A stretch of DNA of 64,000 bases from Morganella psychrotolerans (GCF_001676155.1 NZ_LZEW01000001.1:186001-250000), one strand, 5' to 3'; positions 30,109 to 40,671 are shown, counted from the first letter of the stretch. Made by a program: numbers and translations. Notes: a model not told the origin generated them from the letters alone.

Positions 30109-30864
30109 TCAGAGCCGCGCTTCCGGTGACTCCGGCAGGATCTGCCCGCCATCGATAATAATGGTTTGTCCGGTAATGTATTTGGCTTCATCTGAAGCAA
30201 GAAAAGCGGCAGCATAGCCGATATCTTCAGGCTCACCCAGCGTATGTGTCGGAATAGATGCCTTCATCTGATCCAGGTAGGTCTTGCCCTGTGCTTTAAG
30301 ACCTTCTGTCAGAATATTTCCCGGTTGTACGGCATTAATGGTGATACCAAGGCGTGCATATTCCAGCGCCGCACTGCGCATAAACCCGAGTTGTGCTGCT
30401 TTACTTGCCCCGTAATGGCTCCATCCCGGAAATCCGGTCACCGGACCGGTAATCGATGATGTGATAACTATCCGCCCGTATTTCTGTACTTCCATGACAC
30501 CCAGCGCGGCCTGAACCAGGAAAAACATCCCTTTGACATTGACCTTCTGCATGGTATCCCAGTCCTGCTCAGTCATGGACTTGATTGTGCATTGCGGGAA
30601 GATCCCCGTATTAGAGCAGAGAATATCCAGGCGGCCATACTTTTCACTGATGGTACGGATAACAGACTGACACTGAGTTTGTGAGGTAACATCCAGTGCA
30701 ATAAAGTCTGTACCGAGCTCTGTGGCGGTTTTTCTGCCGGTTTTTTCATCAATATCGGCGATAATGACAGTGGCGCCGCTTTTTTTCAGTGCGGTCACAA
30801 TACCGCGTCCGATACCTTTGGCGCCGCCTGAAACGACAGCAATCTTACCTGTTAAGTCGAACAT
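30109..30864 (-). CDS. Short-chain dehydrogenase/reductase (FabG/UcpA-like)
   Basis: 251 aa. Cofactor loop SGGAKGIGRG, SNTG (in place of NNAG), catalytic Ser in VITSSITGP, YGASK and the C-terminal GQTIIIDGGQILPES. NAD(P)-dependent oxidoreductase; substrate unknown. Ends flush against the ATP-grasp gene on the opposite strand. Confidence 0.92.
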   Translation of the reverse strand: MFDLTGKIAVVSGGAKGIGRGIVTALKKSGATVIIADIDEKTGRKTATELGTDFIALDVTSQTQCQSVIRTISEKYGRLDILCSNTGIFPQCTIKSMTEQDWDTMQKVNVKGMFFLVQAALGVMEVQKYGRIVITSSITGPVTGFPGWSHYGASKAAQLGFMRSAALEYARLGITINAVQPGNILTEGLKAQGKTYLDQMKASIPTHTLGEPEDIGYAAAFLASDEAKYITGQTIIIDGGQILPESPEARL

Positions 30865-32200
30865 TTACATTCTCCTGTTTACCGAGGTTAACACTTGAGT
30901 CGTAAATCATTACAGCATGACCGGCTCTGAATGCAATGACAACACCGGCACTATTGATAAAGTATGACGACTATCACATAAGAAAGCGGATACCGGATTA
31001 TTACGCAATAAAAAAAACATAATAGTGTGTGAATGGCAGAAAGCCATTCTTATGACTGAATCGATTTTAGTAAAATACTATTTTATCCGGTTCTCCGGTG
31101 ATCTGATGTGGCACGCAGAAAGGGAAAAGGCATTCGTGTCGCAGTGATAACCGCTTAAAAGTTGTGTTATTTGAGAGTTATCAACCTTACTGGTTGGTCA
31201 TAGTTGGGTTACGTAACTATCAATCACTATGTCCGTATTGCGGGATAGGGTATTTATAACATAAAGAAATAAAATGAATTACTTTAAAAATAAAAAACAC
31301 ATATAAAATATCTTTTTTAAATTATTAATTAAGATATCAGTCAATTTATTTTCGTATAACGTTTAATCTTCATTTAAATAGATCGGGCAAATAGAACGAT
31401 AATAATTTAAATATATAATCTATTAATTTCCGGTTTAAAAAATAGGCATTTCAGACCAGAAAAACAGCGATTTAGCTGTTTCCTAAAGTGAACACTTTTG
31501 GCGGATAAAAGGCAGGAAAACGTTACGAATTATGTCATGAGAAAATAACATTTTGTCTATAAATGCGAATTATTAACATGTAAATGAATGATTTGCTGTT
31601 TTTTTGTCCGAATTCCTGTGGCAGGAAATGCCGGGAATAATACATATCACTCTGGTGAACATGTTACGCGCAGCGATAAATACAGATGAGTTTGGTTAAA
31701 AAATATACAACTAAATTGAATTCAGTATGTTACCGATTTTTTTAGTGATGTGTGTCACATCTAATTTTCAGTATTGTTAAGATAATCAGGATAATTAGCT
31801 GTGAGATGGGTACTTGGTAAGATTAATTTTTGCTAAAACGCCCCCTTTTTTTTACTGTTTATAGCCATTGTCCGTATCAATACAGTCATATTCAGGTTTC
31901 ATTTTTGCAGCATGAAGTGTAAAAAAAAAAGCAATGAATCAAAAAAACATAACGGGTGGTTAATTTATCGCCCTATAATTAACAAAAATATAACATTAAG
32001 TCATTTTCATTTAACTTGAAATGAAATATAAAACATTAAAAAAGACAGAAAACAGGAAGAAGTTTGGATTGGATCACACGTTGAGAAAGTTTTTCAGGAA
32101 TATTTTAAAAATATGATTTGAAATACAGTTGTTTTTAAATTTATCGGTATAGTTAGTCTCAATTCTAATATATATATAAAAAGATAGGACGAGGTTTGTC
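30865..32200. other. 1.3-kb AT-rich gene-free stretch upstream of tdcB
   Basis: No reading frame over 60 codons and no recognisable gene. Very AT-rich from about 31260. Contains a CRP-type site at 31744. The normal enterobacterial activator gene tdcA is not here. It could hold the tdcBC promoter, a long leader or an unrecognised small RNA. Confidence 0.6.
31744..31759 (+). promoter_or_regulatory. Candidate CRP site upstream of tdcBC
   Basis: AGTGA-TGTGTG-TCACA, one mismatch from the TGTGA-N6-TCACA consensus. tdc operons are CRP-activated in relatives. It lies about 440 bp upstream of the tdcB start, far for direct activation unless the promoter is near it. Confidence 0.5.
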
Positions 32201-33187
32201 ATGATTACATATGATCTTCCAGTAACCATTAAAGATATCATCGATGCTCAGAAAACCATCAGAGGGCATGTTTATAAAACTGGGATGCCTAAGTCAAACT
32301 ATTTAAGTGAGAAGTGCAACGGCACAATCCACTTAAAATTTGAGAACATGCAGCGTACAGGGTCGTTCAAACTCCGTGGTGCATTTAACAAATTAAGTTC
32401 GCTGACACCAGAAGAAAGAGCACAGGGCATTGTTGCCTGTTCAGCAGGTAACCACGCACAGGGCGTTTCATTATCCTGTGCCCTGTTAGGAATCAACGGC
32501 AAAGTTGTTATGCCTACCGGTGCACCTAAATCTAAAATTGCCGCGACATCAGACTATTCAGCAGAAGTCATTCTGCACGGTAATAATTTCAACGATACTA
32601 TCGGTAAAGCAAGAGAAATCATCGAAGCTGAAGGCCGTATCTTTATCCCGCCTTATGATGACGCAAAAGTCATTGCAGGGGCAGGGACTATTGGTCTGGA
32701 AATTCTGGAAGACCTCTATGACGTTGATAACGTCATCGTTCCGATTGGCGGCGGTGGTCTGATTGCAGGTATCGCTATTGCACTGAAATCTATCAATCCA
32801 ACTATTAATGTGATCGGTGTCCAATCTGAAAACGTTCATGGTATGGAAGCATCATACCGTGCTGGTAGTATCACCACTCATCGCGTCAACGGTACAGTTG
32901 CCGATGGTTGTGATGTGTCTACCCCGGGCAGTATCACGTATGAAATCGTGAAAGAGCTGGTAACAGACATCATTCTGGTAACAGAAGAAGAAATCCGTGA
33001 AAGTATGGTTGCGTTAATCCAGCGTAATAAAGTCGTGACAGAAGGTGCCGGTGCATTGGCGTCTGCTGCGATTCTGAGCGGAAAACTCAAAAAATATATT
33101 GAGCATAAGAAGACAGTCAGCCTCATTTCCGGCGGGAACATTGACCTGACTCGTATCTCTGAAATTATTGGTACCCACGAAAAATAA
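32201..33187 (+). CDS. tdcB: Catabolic threonine/serine dehydratase
   Basis: 328 aa (329 in E. coli). PLP enzyme that deaminates threonine to 2-oxobutyrate under anaerobic conditions. PLP lysine in [13 protein letters not shown]; phosphate loop [22 protein letters not shown] is the substrate loop. Lacks the C-terminal ACT domain of the biosynthetic IlvA, so it is the catabolic form. Followed at 32 bp by tdcC. Confidence 0.96.
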   Translation: MITYDLPVTIKDIIDAQKTIRGHVYKTGMPKSNYLSEKCNGTIHLKFENMQRTGSFKLRGAFNKLSSLTPEERAQGIVACSAGNHAQGVSLSCALLGINGKVVMPTGAPKSKIAATSDYSAEVILHGNNFNDTIGKAREIIEAEGRIFIPPYDDAKVIAGAGTIGLEILEDLYDVDNVIVPIGGGGLIAGIAIALKSINPTINVIGVQSENVHGMEASYRAGSITTHRVNGTVADGCDVSTPGSITYEIVKELVTDIILVTEEEIRESMVALIQRNKVVTEGAGALASAAILSGKLKKYIEHKKTVSLISGGNIDLTRISEIIGTHEK

Positions 33188-33219
33188 TATTTGCATTGTC
33201 TTTTAAAAGGAAAAGCAAC

Positions 33220-34548
33220 ATGAGTACTGACAAAACCCAGATTCCGGCTGAGTATAAGAGCTGGCGTAAGACGGATACGACCTGGACACTAGGTCTGTTC
33301 GGAACTGCTATCGGTGCAGGGGTACTATTCTTCCCTATTCGTGCAGGTTACGGTGGTCTGATCCCTATTCTGATCATGCTGGTCCTGGCATACCCAATCG
33401 CATTTTTATGCCACCGTGCATTAGCCCGTTTATGTTTATCCGGCAGCAACCCGTCAGGCGATATCACAGAAACAGTTGAAGAGCATTTTGGTAAAGGCGG
33501 TGGTGTTATCATCACATTCCTGTACTTCTTTGCAATTTGTCCGCTGCTGTGGATCTACGGCGTAACCATCACGAATACCTTTATGGCATTCTGGGAACAG
33601 CAGCTTGGTTTACCAGTGCTGAACCGTGGTGTGGTTTCTCTGGTTCTGCTGTTAGCGATGGCTATCATTATTTACTTCGGTAAAGATCTGATGGTCCGCG
33701 TGATGAGCTACCTGGTATTCCCGTTCATTGCCAGCCTGGTGCTGTTATCTCTGGCACTGATCCCATACTGGAACACTGCAGTATTTGATAACGTCAATGC
33801 AGACAGCTTCGAACTGTTCGGTCACAGCGGTATCCTGGTAACTGTATGGCTGGGTATTTCCATCATGGTGTTCTCCTTTAACTTCTCACCAATCGTTTCT
33901 TCTTTCGTTGTATCAAAACGTGAAGAGTACGAAGCGGCGTGTGGTAAAGATTTCACAGAGCAAAAAGTTAATAAAATCATCTCCCGTGCCGGTATGCTGA
34001 TGGTGGGTGTGGTTATGTTCTTCGCATTCAGCTGCCTGTTCGCGCTGTCTCCGGCTAACATGGCTGAAGCAAAAGACATGAACGTTCCTGTTCTGACTTA
34101 CCTGGCGTATCACTTCAATAACGTCGGCGGCGAGAACGGTACTCTGGCTACAATCCTGGTCTGGGCTGCTCCAATCATTGCGTTAGTTGCTATCTTCAAA
34201 TCTTTCTTTGGTCACTATCTGGGTACCCTGGAAGGGATGAACGGTCTGTTACTGAAATTTGCTTACAAAGGCGACAAAAGCAAAGTCAGCATTGGTAAAC
34301 TGAACCTGATCTCCATGGTCTTCATCATGGGTTCAACCTGGTTCATCGCGTACCTGAACCCGAATATCCTTGACCTGATTGAAGCTATGGGCGCACCAAT
34401 CATTGCATCACTGCTGTGCTTACTGCCAATGTATTCAGTTGCCCGTGTACCGGCTCTGAAAAAATATAAAGGTCAGATTTCTAATATCTTTGTTACGGTC
34501 ATCGGTCTGCTGACTATCGGTAACATCGTATTTAAACTGGTACTGTAG
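33220..34548 (+). CDS. tdcC: Threonine/serine:H+ symporter TdcC
   Basis: 442 aa from the ATG at 33220, preferred because AAAGGAAAAGC precedes it; an upstream start at 33196 lacks such a site. Eleven or so membrane helices; begins with [20 protein letters not shown], the family signature, and [12 protein letters not shown] in the middle. Imports L-threonine and L-serine for TdcB. In E. coli tdcD, tdcE and tdcG follow; here the operon ends after tdcC. Confidence 0.96.
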   Translation: MSTDKTQIPAEYKSWRKTDTTWTLGLFGTAIGAGVLFFPIRAGYGGLIPILIMLVLAYPIAFLCHRALARLCLSGSNPSGDITETVEEHFGKGGGVIITFLYFFAICPLLWIYGVTITNTFMAFWEQQLGLPVLNRGVVSLVLLLAMAIIIYFGKDLMVRVMSYLVFPFIASLVLLSLALIPYWNTAVFDNVNADSFELFGHSGILVTVWLGISIMVFSFNFSPIVSSFVVSKREEYEAACGKDFTEQKVNKIISRAGMLMVGVVMFFAFSCLFALSPANMAEAKDMNVPVLTYLAYHFNNVGGENGTLATILVWAAPIIALVAIFKSFFGHYLGTLEGMNGLLLKFAYKGDKSKVSIGKLNLISMVFIMGSTWFIAYLNPNILDLIEAMGAPIIASLLCLLPMYSVARVPALKKYKGQISNIFVTVIGLLTIGNIVFKLVL

Positions 34549-34589
34549 TTCTCTGATTATTCATTGAAATACAAGTAAAAGTACAGATA

Positions 34590-34622
34590 AGCCCGCGCTC
34601 TGATGAGTGCGGGCTTTTTTTT
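34590..34622 (+). terminator. Terminator of tdcBC
   Basis: AGCCCGC and GCGGGCT stem with a T run after it. Confidence 0.88.
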
Positions 34623-34705
34623 ATATTCGTTAGTCGGCAGGCGTGAATGAATGGTATGGTGTGGATAAACCATCCAGGTACTGAATATTTAAAATAGGAA
34701 CATAT

Positions 34706-35326
34706 ATGAATGTTATTGATGCTGTGCGACAACGCCGTGCAACCAAAAAATTTGATCCTGACTTTGTTATCCCGTTGAATGAAAAAAAAGCGTTGCTGAG
34801 CCTGGCAATGGAAACTGCACCGAGTGCGTTTAACTTACAGCACTGGCGTCCGTTGCTGGTGGAAGACCCCGCACAGCGCCGGAATATTCGTAAAGTAGGC
34901 TGGGATCAACCGCAGATGACGGATGCGTCCATGCTTATCGTGTTGTGCGGTGATATGGCAGCCTGGAGCTCCCGTACCCGGGAAATCTGGCACGAGGCTG
35001 ATCCGCTGGTACGGGACTTTATGGTAAATGCGGTTGATAGTTACTATCGCAATAAGCCGGAAACTCAGCGTGATGAAATTATGCGCAGCGCCGGTATTTT
35101 TGCGCAGACACTGATGCTTCTGGCGAAAGCACAAGGTTATGACAGCTGTCCGATGGATGGTTTCGATTTTAATGCTGTTGCTGAAGTTATTGATTTACCG
35201 GAAAACTATGAAATTTGTCTGATGATTGCAATTGGCAAATCGGCAGGTGATGCTTATCCGCGTATTGGTAAACTACCGTTTGAGCAGTTGGTCACTATTG
35301 ATCGTTTTCATCCGGACATGCTATAG
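34706..35326 (+). CDS. Nitroreductase-family flavoprotein
   Basis: 206 aa. N-terminal VIDAVRQRRATKKFDPD holds the FMN-phosphate arginines, and PSAFNLQHWRPLLV and SCPMDGFD are family landmarks; C-terminal IAIGKSAGDAYPRIGKLPFEQ. FMN-dependent NAD(P)H oxidoreductase of unknown substrate. Stands alone. Confidence 0.88.
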   Translation: MNVIDAVRQRRATKKFDPDFVIPLNEKKALLSLAMETAPSAFNLQHWRPLLVEDPAQRRNIRKVGWDQPQMTDASMLIVLCGDMAAWSSRTREIWHEADPLVRDFMVNAVDSYYRNKPETQRDEIMRSAGIFAQTLMLLAKAQGYDSCPMDGFDFNAVAEVIDLPENYEICLMIAIGKSAGDAYPRIGKLPFEQLVTIDRFHPDML

Positions 35327-35532
35327 AGTTGGTTTTTCTGATCATGATATTACCAGTATCAATGAATTAGACACACCTCAGTGTAACATCACTGGAATCT
35401 ATCTTTTTTTCTATAATATTTTCTTGTTATTCATGTTGTTATCGGGTTTATTTCGTTTTTATTAAATAACGGTTTAACCCGGACTTGTATAATTTCCGGT
35501 AAATTTATTGAAAATTCAGAAAGGAGTTCTGT

Positions 35533-36243
35533 GTGATTTCAGTATTGGTAGCAAATATCAATGAGTTTTACCGTGCCGGCGTTGGTGCCATTATTTCGGC
35601 GACAACAGGGATGAAAATCGTCGGGGAAGTAAAAGACAGTACCGGTGCTGTGCGCTGGTGTCGTGATCATCATGCGGACATTGTACTGCTTGATATCGGA
35701 TTTCCGTCTATGAGCGGACTGGACGCGGCGCGGAAAATAAGCCGTTATGCTTCTGAAACTAAAGTTATTATCCTGACCGACGAACATGCTCTGATTTCAC
35801 CGTATAAAGTGATGAGCAGTGGTGCCGCCGGTTATCTCTATCAAAGCAGTGACCGGATGGATTTACTGCATGCAATCCGGATCATCAGCCGTGGTCAGCG
35901 TTATGTTGACTCTGACATTGCACAGCAAACTATTCTGGATACCCGGTTGCATGCTCACGACAGCAATCCGCTGGATAAGCTCAGCCATCAGGAGCGTCAG
36001 GTCATGGTGATGATTTCACAGGGCATAAAAGTCACACAAATTGCCGATAAAATGTGTCTCAGCAGCAAGACGGTGAACAGTTATAGATATAGAATATTTA
36101 GTAAGCTAAATATTGATGGGGATATTAAACTAACCCATCTGGCACTCCGTTACGGATTGATCCATATTGATAGTGTTGTACCCCCTGTATCCGCAGATAG
36201 CGGCGGGCACAACGAATACATTCCCGCTGTAAGCAGAGAGTAG
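35533..36243 (+). CDS. uvrY: UvrY/GacA-type response regulator with a degenerate receiver
   Basis: 236 aa from a GTG start after AAGGAG. Located directly upstream of uvrC as in other gammaproteobacteria, with a LuxR-type helix-turn-helix ([20 protein letters not shown] and [20 protein letters not shown]). The receiver keeps the phospho-acceptor Asp ([13 protein letters not shown]) and the switch Thr (IILTDE), but the acidic pair (VDDHE in E. coli) is VANINE and the conserved Lys (GYLSKG) is Gln (GYLYQSS). A 20-residue C-terminal tail is extra. Without the Mg-binding acids, normal phosphorylation by BarA is unlikely, so it may act independently of it. Confidence 0.9.
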   Translation: MISVLVANINEFYRAGVGAIISATTGMKIVGEVKDSTGAVRWCRDHHADIVLLDIGFPSMSGLDAARKISRYASETKVIILTDEHALISPYKVMSSGAAGYLYQSSDRMDLLHAIRIISRGQRYVDSDIAQQTILDTRLHAHDSNPLDKLSHQERQVMVMISQGIKVTQIADKMCLSSKTVNSYRYRIFSKLNIDGDIKLTHLALRYGLIHIDSVVPPVSADSGGHNEYIPAVSRE

Positions 36244-36259
36244 AGAGCCTGTACCCCGC

Positions 36260-38108
36260 ATGGAAAAACCGGTTGTTACTGAATTTGATGCGAAAGCATT
36301 TTTAAAAACTGTGACCAGTCAGCCCGGTGTTTACCGGATGTATGATATTGATGAAACAGTGATTTATGTCGGAAAAGCCAAAGATCTTAAAAAACGGCTT
36401 TCCAGCTATTTCCGGACTCAGGTTTCCGGCAAAAAAACGGAACAACTGGTTAAACACATTGCACAGATTGATGTCACGGTAACGCATACGGAGACGGAAG
36501 CGTTACTGCTGGAACACACCTACATCAAAAAATATCAGCCGCGTTACAACGTGTTGCTGCGGGATGATAAATCCTATCCGTATATCTTTCTGAGCAGTAA
36601 TGACAAACATCCGCGGCTGGCTATCCACCGCGGTGCAAAACATGCCAAAGGGGAGTATTTCGGGCCTTTCCCGAATGCGTATGCGGTGCGTGAAACCCTG
36701 GCACTGATGCAAAAACTTTTCCCTATCCGCCAGTGTGAAGACAGTGTTTACCGCAACCGTTCCCGTCCGTGTCTGCAATATCAGATTGGCCGCTGCCTGG
36801 GCCCGTGTGTAAAAGGGCTGGTAAGTGATGAGGATTACAGCCGCGAAGTGAATCTGGTCAAATTATTTCTCGAAGGGAAAGATCAGCAGGTACTGACTGA
36901 GCTGGTGGAAAAAATGGAGCAGGCGAGTCAGTCTCTGAATTTTGAAGATGCCGCCCGCCTGCGGGATCAGATTCAGGCGGTGCGTGCGGTGACAGAAAAA
37001 CAATTTGTCACCGGCACCGGAGATGATCTTGATGTCGTGGGTGTGTATTTTGACTCAGGACTTGCGTGCATTCATGTTCTTTTTATCCGTAACGGACGCG
37101 TGCAGGGGAGCCGGAGTTATTTCCCGAAAGTGCCTGCCGGTACAGAGCCGGACGAAGTTGTACAGACCTTTATCGGGCAATTTTATTTGCAGGGCAGTGA
37201 AAACCGCTCGTTGCCGGATGATATTCTTCTGGACTTCCCGCTACCGGAAAAAAATATTATTGAAGAAACTCTGTCTCAGTTTGCCGGACGGCGGATCCTC
37301 ATCCAGCCCAAACCGCGCGGCGACCGTGCCCGTTATCTGAAGCTTGCCCATACAAATGCGGTGACTGCCCTGATGACAAAACGGGCGCAGCAATCCACGA
37401 TTACAACACGGATGAGTGCATTATCTGAGGTGCTGGGGCTGGAAAAAATCAATCGTATGGAATGTTTTGATATCAGCCATACGATGGGGGATCAAACCGT
37501 GGCATCCTGCGTGGTATTTGACAGTAACGGACCGGTTAAATCAGAATACCGGCGCTATAATATCACCGGTATTACACCAGGGGATGATTATGCGGCAATG
37601 GATCAGGTTCTTGCCCGCCGCTACGGTAAACATATTGACGGTGAAAAAATCCCGGATATTATTTTTATCGATGGCGGGAAAGGGCAGTTAGGCAAAGCGA
37701 TTGAGGTATTTGACAGCCTGGATGTTGACTGGGATAAGCAAAAACCAAAGCTTATCGGGGTTGCGAAGGGAAGTGACCGTAAGGCCGGGTTGGAAACACT
37801 GTTCTTTATCGCCAGCGGAGAGGGCATGTCGTTGCCGCCGGACTCACCGGCGCTGCATGTTATCCAGCATATCCGTGATGAATCCCACAATCATGCTATC
37901 ACAGGGCACCGCCGGCAGCGGGCTAAAGTCAAAAACACCAGTGCGCTGGAATCGATTGAAGGCATCGGACCTAAACGCCGGCAGATGCTGCTTAAATACA
38001 TGGGGGGGATTACAGCCTCTGCGTAATGCAAGTATTGACGAGATAGCAAAAGTGCCGACAATTTCGTACGCATTAGCGGAAAAAATTTACCATGCGCTCA
38101 AGCAGTAA
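36260..38108 (+). CDS. uvrC: Excinuclease ABC subunit C, frameshift at a G7 run
   Basis: 615 aa if one G is removed at 38002-38008 (610 in E. coli). Makes the dual incisions in nucleotide excision repair. N-terminal GIY-YIG nuclease ([20 protein letters not shown]), UvrB-binding segment ([20 protein letters not shown]), RNase H-like C-nuclease ([25 protein letters not shown]) and C-terminal helix-hairpin-helix pair. As written the frame ends after [10 protein letters not shown], losing the last hairpin; the corrected frame gives [19 protein letters not shown]. Confidence 0.95.
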
Positions 38109-38317
38109 AATCAGATTTATCTGTGGACGCATAAAGAGAATTTTTTCAATAACAGCGGTGAGTTATCTTTAACTGTGGTAGTATACTTTTATCCGGTAGG
38201 ATTGCGCAGAACCTGAAAATCACGCAACGCCCCTGAGTTACCGGGGCGGCAAAGCAAAATTTACCGGCAGATGTGCAAGCGGCTTATTCATCTGACTTAT
38301 AAAATAATGGCTCCGTT

Positions 38318-38866
38318 ATGCGATTAAATATCCCCACATGGCTGACTCTGTTTCGTGTCATACTGATACCGTTCTTTGTGCTCGCCTTTTATCTGCCGTT
38401 CAGTTGGGCGCCTGTCATGAGTGCGGGTATTTTTGTTTTTGCCGCAATGACAGACTGGTTTGATGGTTTTCTTGCCCGTCGTTTAAAACAAACAACCCGT
38501 TTCGGTGCTTTCCTTGATCCTGTCGCGGATAAAGTCATGGTGGCGACGGCTCTGGTGTTGGTGACGGAATATTACGCTGTCTGGTGGATAACATTACCCG
38601 CCATTACTATGATTGCGCGGGAGATTATTATCTCTTCACTGCGTGAATGGATGGCTGAACTGGGAAAACGAAACAGTGTTGCCGTTTCCTGGATGGGTAA
38701 GGTGAAAACAACCGCACAGATGGCGGCGTTATTAGGGCTAATCTGGCGGCCAAATGACGTGATAGAAATGGCCTCTTTCGTCCTTTTCTACATTGCAATG
38801 ATCCTGACTTTCTGGTCCATGTTCCAATATTTACGCGCGGCATGGGCGGATCTGAGCGAAGCGTGA
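38318..38866 (+). CDS. pgsA: CDP-diacylglycerol-glycerol-3-phosphate 3-phosphatidyltransferase
   Basis: 182 aa, the E. coli length. First step of phosphatidylglycerol and cardiolipin synthesis. CDP-alcohol phosphatidyltransferase motif D-x2-DG-x2-AR-x8-G-x3-D-x3-D appears as [28 protein letters not shown] (split here for length; begins at residue 47). Four membrane helices. Follows uvrC and precedes the Gly-Cys-Leu tRNAs, as in E. coli. Confidence 0.97.
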   Translation: MRLNIPTWLTLFRVILIPFFVLAFYLPFSWAPVMSAGIFVFAAMTDWFDGFLARRLKQTTRFGAFLDPVADKVMVATALVLVTEYYAVWWITLPAITMIAREIIISSLREWMAELGKRNSVAVSWMGKVKTTAQMAALLGLIWRPNDVIEMASFVLFYIAMILTFWSMFQYLRAAWADLSEA

Positions 38867-38887
38867 TCGATGTGGTGTAAAAAACAG

Positions 38888-38944
38888 CGAACGATCATTT
38901 TTCGCGAATTAAGCGGTTGACTCACAGGCTTAAATCAGTAGAAT
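38888..38944 (+). promoter_or_regulatory. Promoter of the Gly-Cys-Leu tRNA operon with the shared upstream box
   Basis: -35 TTGACT (38917-38922) and -10 TAGAAT (38939-38944), 16-bp spacer. CGAACGATCATTTT at 38888-38901 is 29 bp upstream of the -35 and is identical to the box in front of the Val/Lys tRNA promoter. Confidence 0.78.
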
Positions 38945-39007
38945 GCAACGCATCGAACGGCGCTGTGGTTTGTGAAAACAAACAAGTAAATCAGTTAGTT
39001 CAGATAG

Positions 39008-39083
<76 letters not shown>

Positions 39084-39113
39084 ATTTAATCTTAGTGATT
39101 AAATTGACAATAT

Positions 39114-39187
39114 GGCGCGTTGGCAGAGTGGCCATGCAGCGGATTGCAAATCCGCGTACCTCGGTTCGACTCCGGGACGCGCCTCCA
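39114..39187 (+). tRNA. tRNA-Cys (anticodon GCA)
   Basis: 74 nt with CCA; anticodon stem-loop GGATTGCAAATCC. Matches cysT by position. Confidence 0.97.
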
Positions 39188-39192
39188 AATTA

Positions 39193-39278
39193 GCCAGATG
39201 GTGAAATCGGTAGACACAAGGGATTTAAAATCCCTCGGCTGTAAGGCTGTGCGGGTTCAAGTCCCGCTCTGGGCACCA
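39193..39278 (+). tRNA. tRNA-Leu (anticodon TAA), acceptor stem one base short
   Basis: 86 nt; the long variable arm and anticodon loop GATTTAAAATC identify tRNA-Leu(TAA), as in leuZ. The 3' strand is TCTGGGCACCA, which needs 5' GCCCAGA, but the sequence has GCCAGA: one C is missing. Either a sequencing undercall in a C run or a real defect. Confidence 0.9.
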
Positions 39279-39318
39279 TGTTTAAATTCATTGAGTTTTC
39301 AGTGAGTTAGAGTTAAGA

Positions 39319-39344
39319 AAAGCCACCTGATAGGTGGCTTTTTT
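39319..39344 (+). terminator. Terminator of the Gly-Cys-Leu tRNA operon
   Basis: AGCCACC and GGTGGCT stem around TGATA, then a T run. Confidence 0.88.
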
Positions 39345-39423
39345 GTGCCTGAAATCACACTTCGCTTTTGTTTCGCTATTAACTTTCGCTATTATTCACA
39401 GATGAGTCTTTTTATTTAATCAA

Positions 39424-39567
39424 TCAGATGGGCTTAGCTACGACCTGACCGGACTGCCCGGCTTTTTTCTTAGCCAGCAGGAAACGCTGAAGTATTTCAT
39501 TCTTCTGTGTCTTGATAGCATCGTAGTCGATTTCAGCGTTCCTCCCAGTTTTCTGTTCGTATGACAT
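39424..39567 (-). CDS. Short unknown ORF, 47 codons
   Basis: Starts MSYEQKTGRNAEIDYDAIKT and ends QVVAKPI, basic and highly charged. AAGGAG sits 6 nt before the ATG, which favours real translation. No family recognised; it lies in a degenerate stretch beside a partial toxin-antitoxin unit and could be a prophage or island remnant. Confidence 0.45.
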   Translation of the reverse strand: MSYEQKTGRNAEIDYDAIKTQKNEILQRFLLAKKKAGQSGQVVAKPI

Positions 39568-39635
39568 AACCGGCTCCTTCTATATGTGCTTTCAGCCACC
39601 GTCTGCCCGTGTTCATCTCAGCGATCCTTACAACA

Positions 39636-39911
39636 TTATTTTCGGATTTTTACGCCACACGCAGCCGCATAGCGAGCTAATGTCTCAACCGTTGCTTTTT
39701 CGGCATTGCGTTCTGTCCGCGATACTGCCGCAGGTGTGATCCCCGGACGTGCAGCGACCTGTGAGCTGGTCAGCACGGCAGAACTGCGCCATGACTGTAA
39801 CTGTTCCCTGATTCGTTCCGCCCGCAGTTCTGCTTCATAGATCGCATTAACTTCGGGGTCGGATAAAATGTCTTCGCGGGCTGTTGCCCACGGAATGGAT
39901 TTTTTACGCAT
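39636..39911 (-). CDS. XRE-type antitoxin-like protein
   Basis: 91 aa. C-terminal helix-turn-helix: TSSQVAARPGITPAAVSRTE...VETLARYAAACGVKIRK, as in HigA-type antitoxins. N-terminal helix NAIYEAELRAERIREQLQ is typical too. Its start codon overlaps the end of an upstream fragment, the usual order toxin-antitoxin. The toxin is truncated, so this may be a leftover antitoxin. Confidence 0.75.
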   Translation of the reverse strand: MRKKSIPWATAREDILSDPEVNAIYEAELRAERIREQLQSWRSSAVLTSSQVAARPGITPAAVSRTERNAEKATVETLARYAAACGVKIRK

Positions 39912-40062
39912 CGTTCAGCATCTCCTCTAACCGCCGTGCAGCGGTAGCTAACATGGATGAAGGGAGTTTCGCGGTACCTGATAGGCTTTGTGTCCGGTTC
40001 ACGGAGTGATGTGCCGTATGCAGCGGGATTATCAATTTGCCTGAGCGACAGGTATTGAGCGG
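39904..40062 (-). pseudogene. C-terminal remnant of a toxin-like gene
   Basis: An open frame without a proper start reads ...CRSGKLIIPLH...QSLSGTAKLPSSM LATAARRLEEMLNDA and stops inside the antitoxin start. A TAA closes the frame just upstream, so only about 50 residues remain. Most likely the end of the partner toxin; the family is unclear. Confidence 0.45.
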
Positions 40063-40200
40063 AGCATCTTAAATAAAATATTTGGTTTCTTATCTATTTT
40101 TTGGATAAAAAATCTTGTTTATATCTGATTTTAAGATTTAATAAAGTTAAGTTTCAGTTTTAAGCAGGTAAATTAATCAATCTGATATAAAGGAGCGGTT

Positions 40201-40644
40201 ATGCACAAGACGATACTTATCCCGATTGACCTGAATACAGGTGCGTTATCACCAAATGTAATTGCTGAAGTTAATGATTACGCCCGGGACAAAAATATTA
40301 AATTCCATTTTGTTACTGTGATTTTACCGTCAGAACAGCTTTTTGATTATGGGCTGACATTCCCTATTATGACAGATAATGCAAAATCTGAAGACCAGCG
40401 CATTAAACTTTTATTAGAAAAACTTGAAACAATGACTGATAAATTTGATGTGCCGAAAAATCAAATTTCCACCGGTGTGCTGCTCGGCAGCCCGGCAGAA
40501 GCCATTATTGAAAATGCAGAAAAAATCAAAGCTGATCTGATCATTATCGGGTCAAAAAATCCGACATTGAAAAGTCGTCTCCTTGGTTCAACAGCATCTG
40601 CGCTGATTCACTACGCAAATATTTCTGTGCTTGTTGTCCGATAA
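40201..40644 (+). CDS. Universal stress protein, UspF/G-like paralogue
   Basis: 147 aa. MHKTILIPIDLNTG at the start; ATP loop GSPAEAIIEN...IGSKNPTLKSRLLGSTASALIHYANISVLVVR. Similar in plan to UspF at 6883 but much more AT-rich and lysine-rich. It lies in the accessory stretch after the tRNA-Leu gene and has its own terminator. Confidence 0.88.
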   Translation: MHKTILIPIDLNTGALSPNVIAEVNDYARDKNIKFHFVTVILPSEQLFDYGLTFPIMTDNAKSEDQRIKLLLEKLETMTDKFDVPKNQISTGVLLGSPAEAIIENAEKIKADLIIIGSKNPTLKSRLLGSTASALIHYANISVLVVR

Positions 40645-40648
40645 ATAC

Positions 40649-40671
40649 AAGCCCGTTAAATCGGGCTTTTT
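40649..40671 (+). terminator. Terminator of the second usp gene
   Basis: AAGCCCG and CGGGCTT stem around TTAAAT, then T run. Confidence 0.8.
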
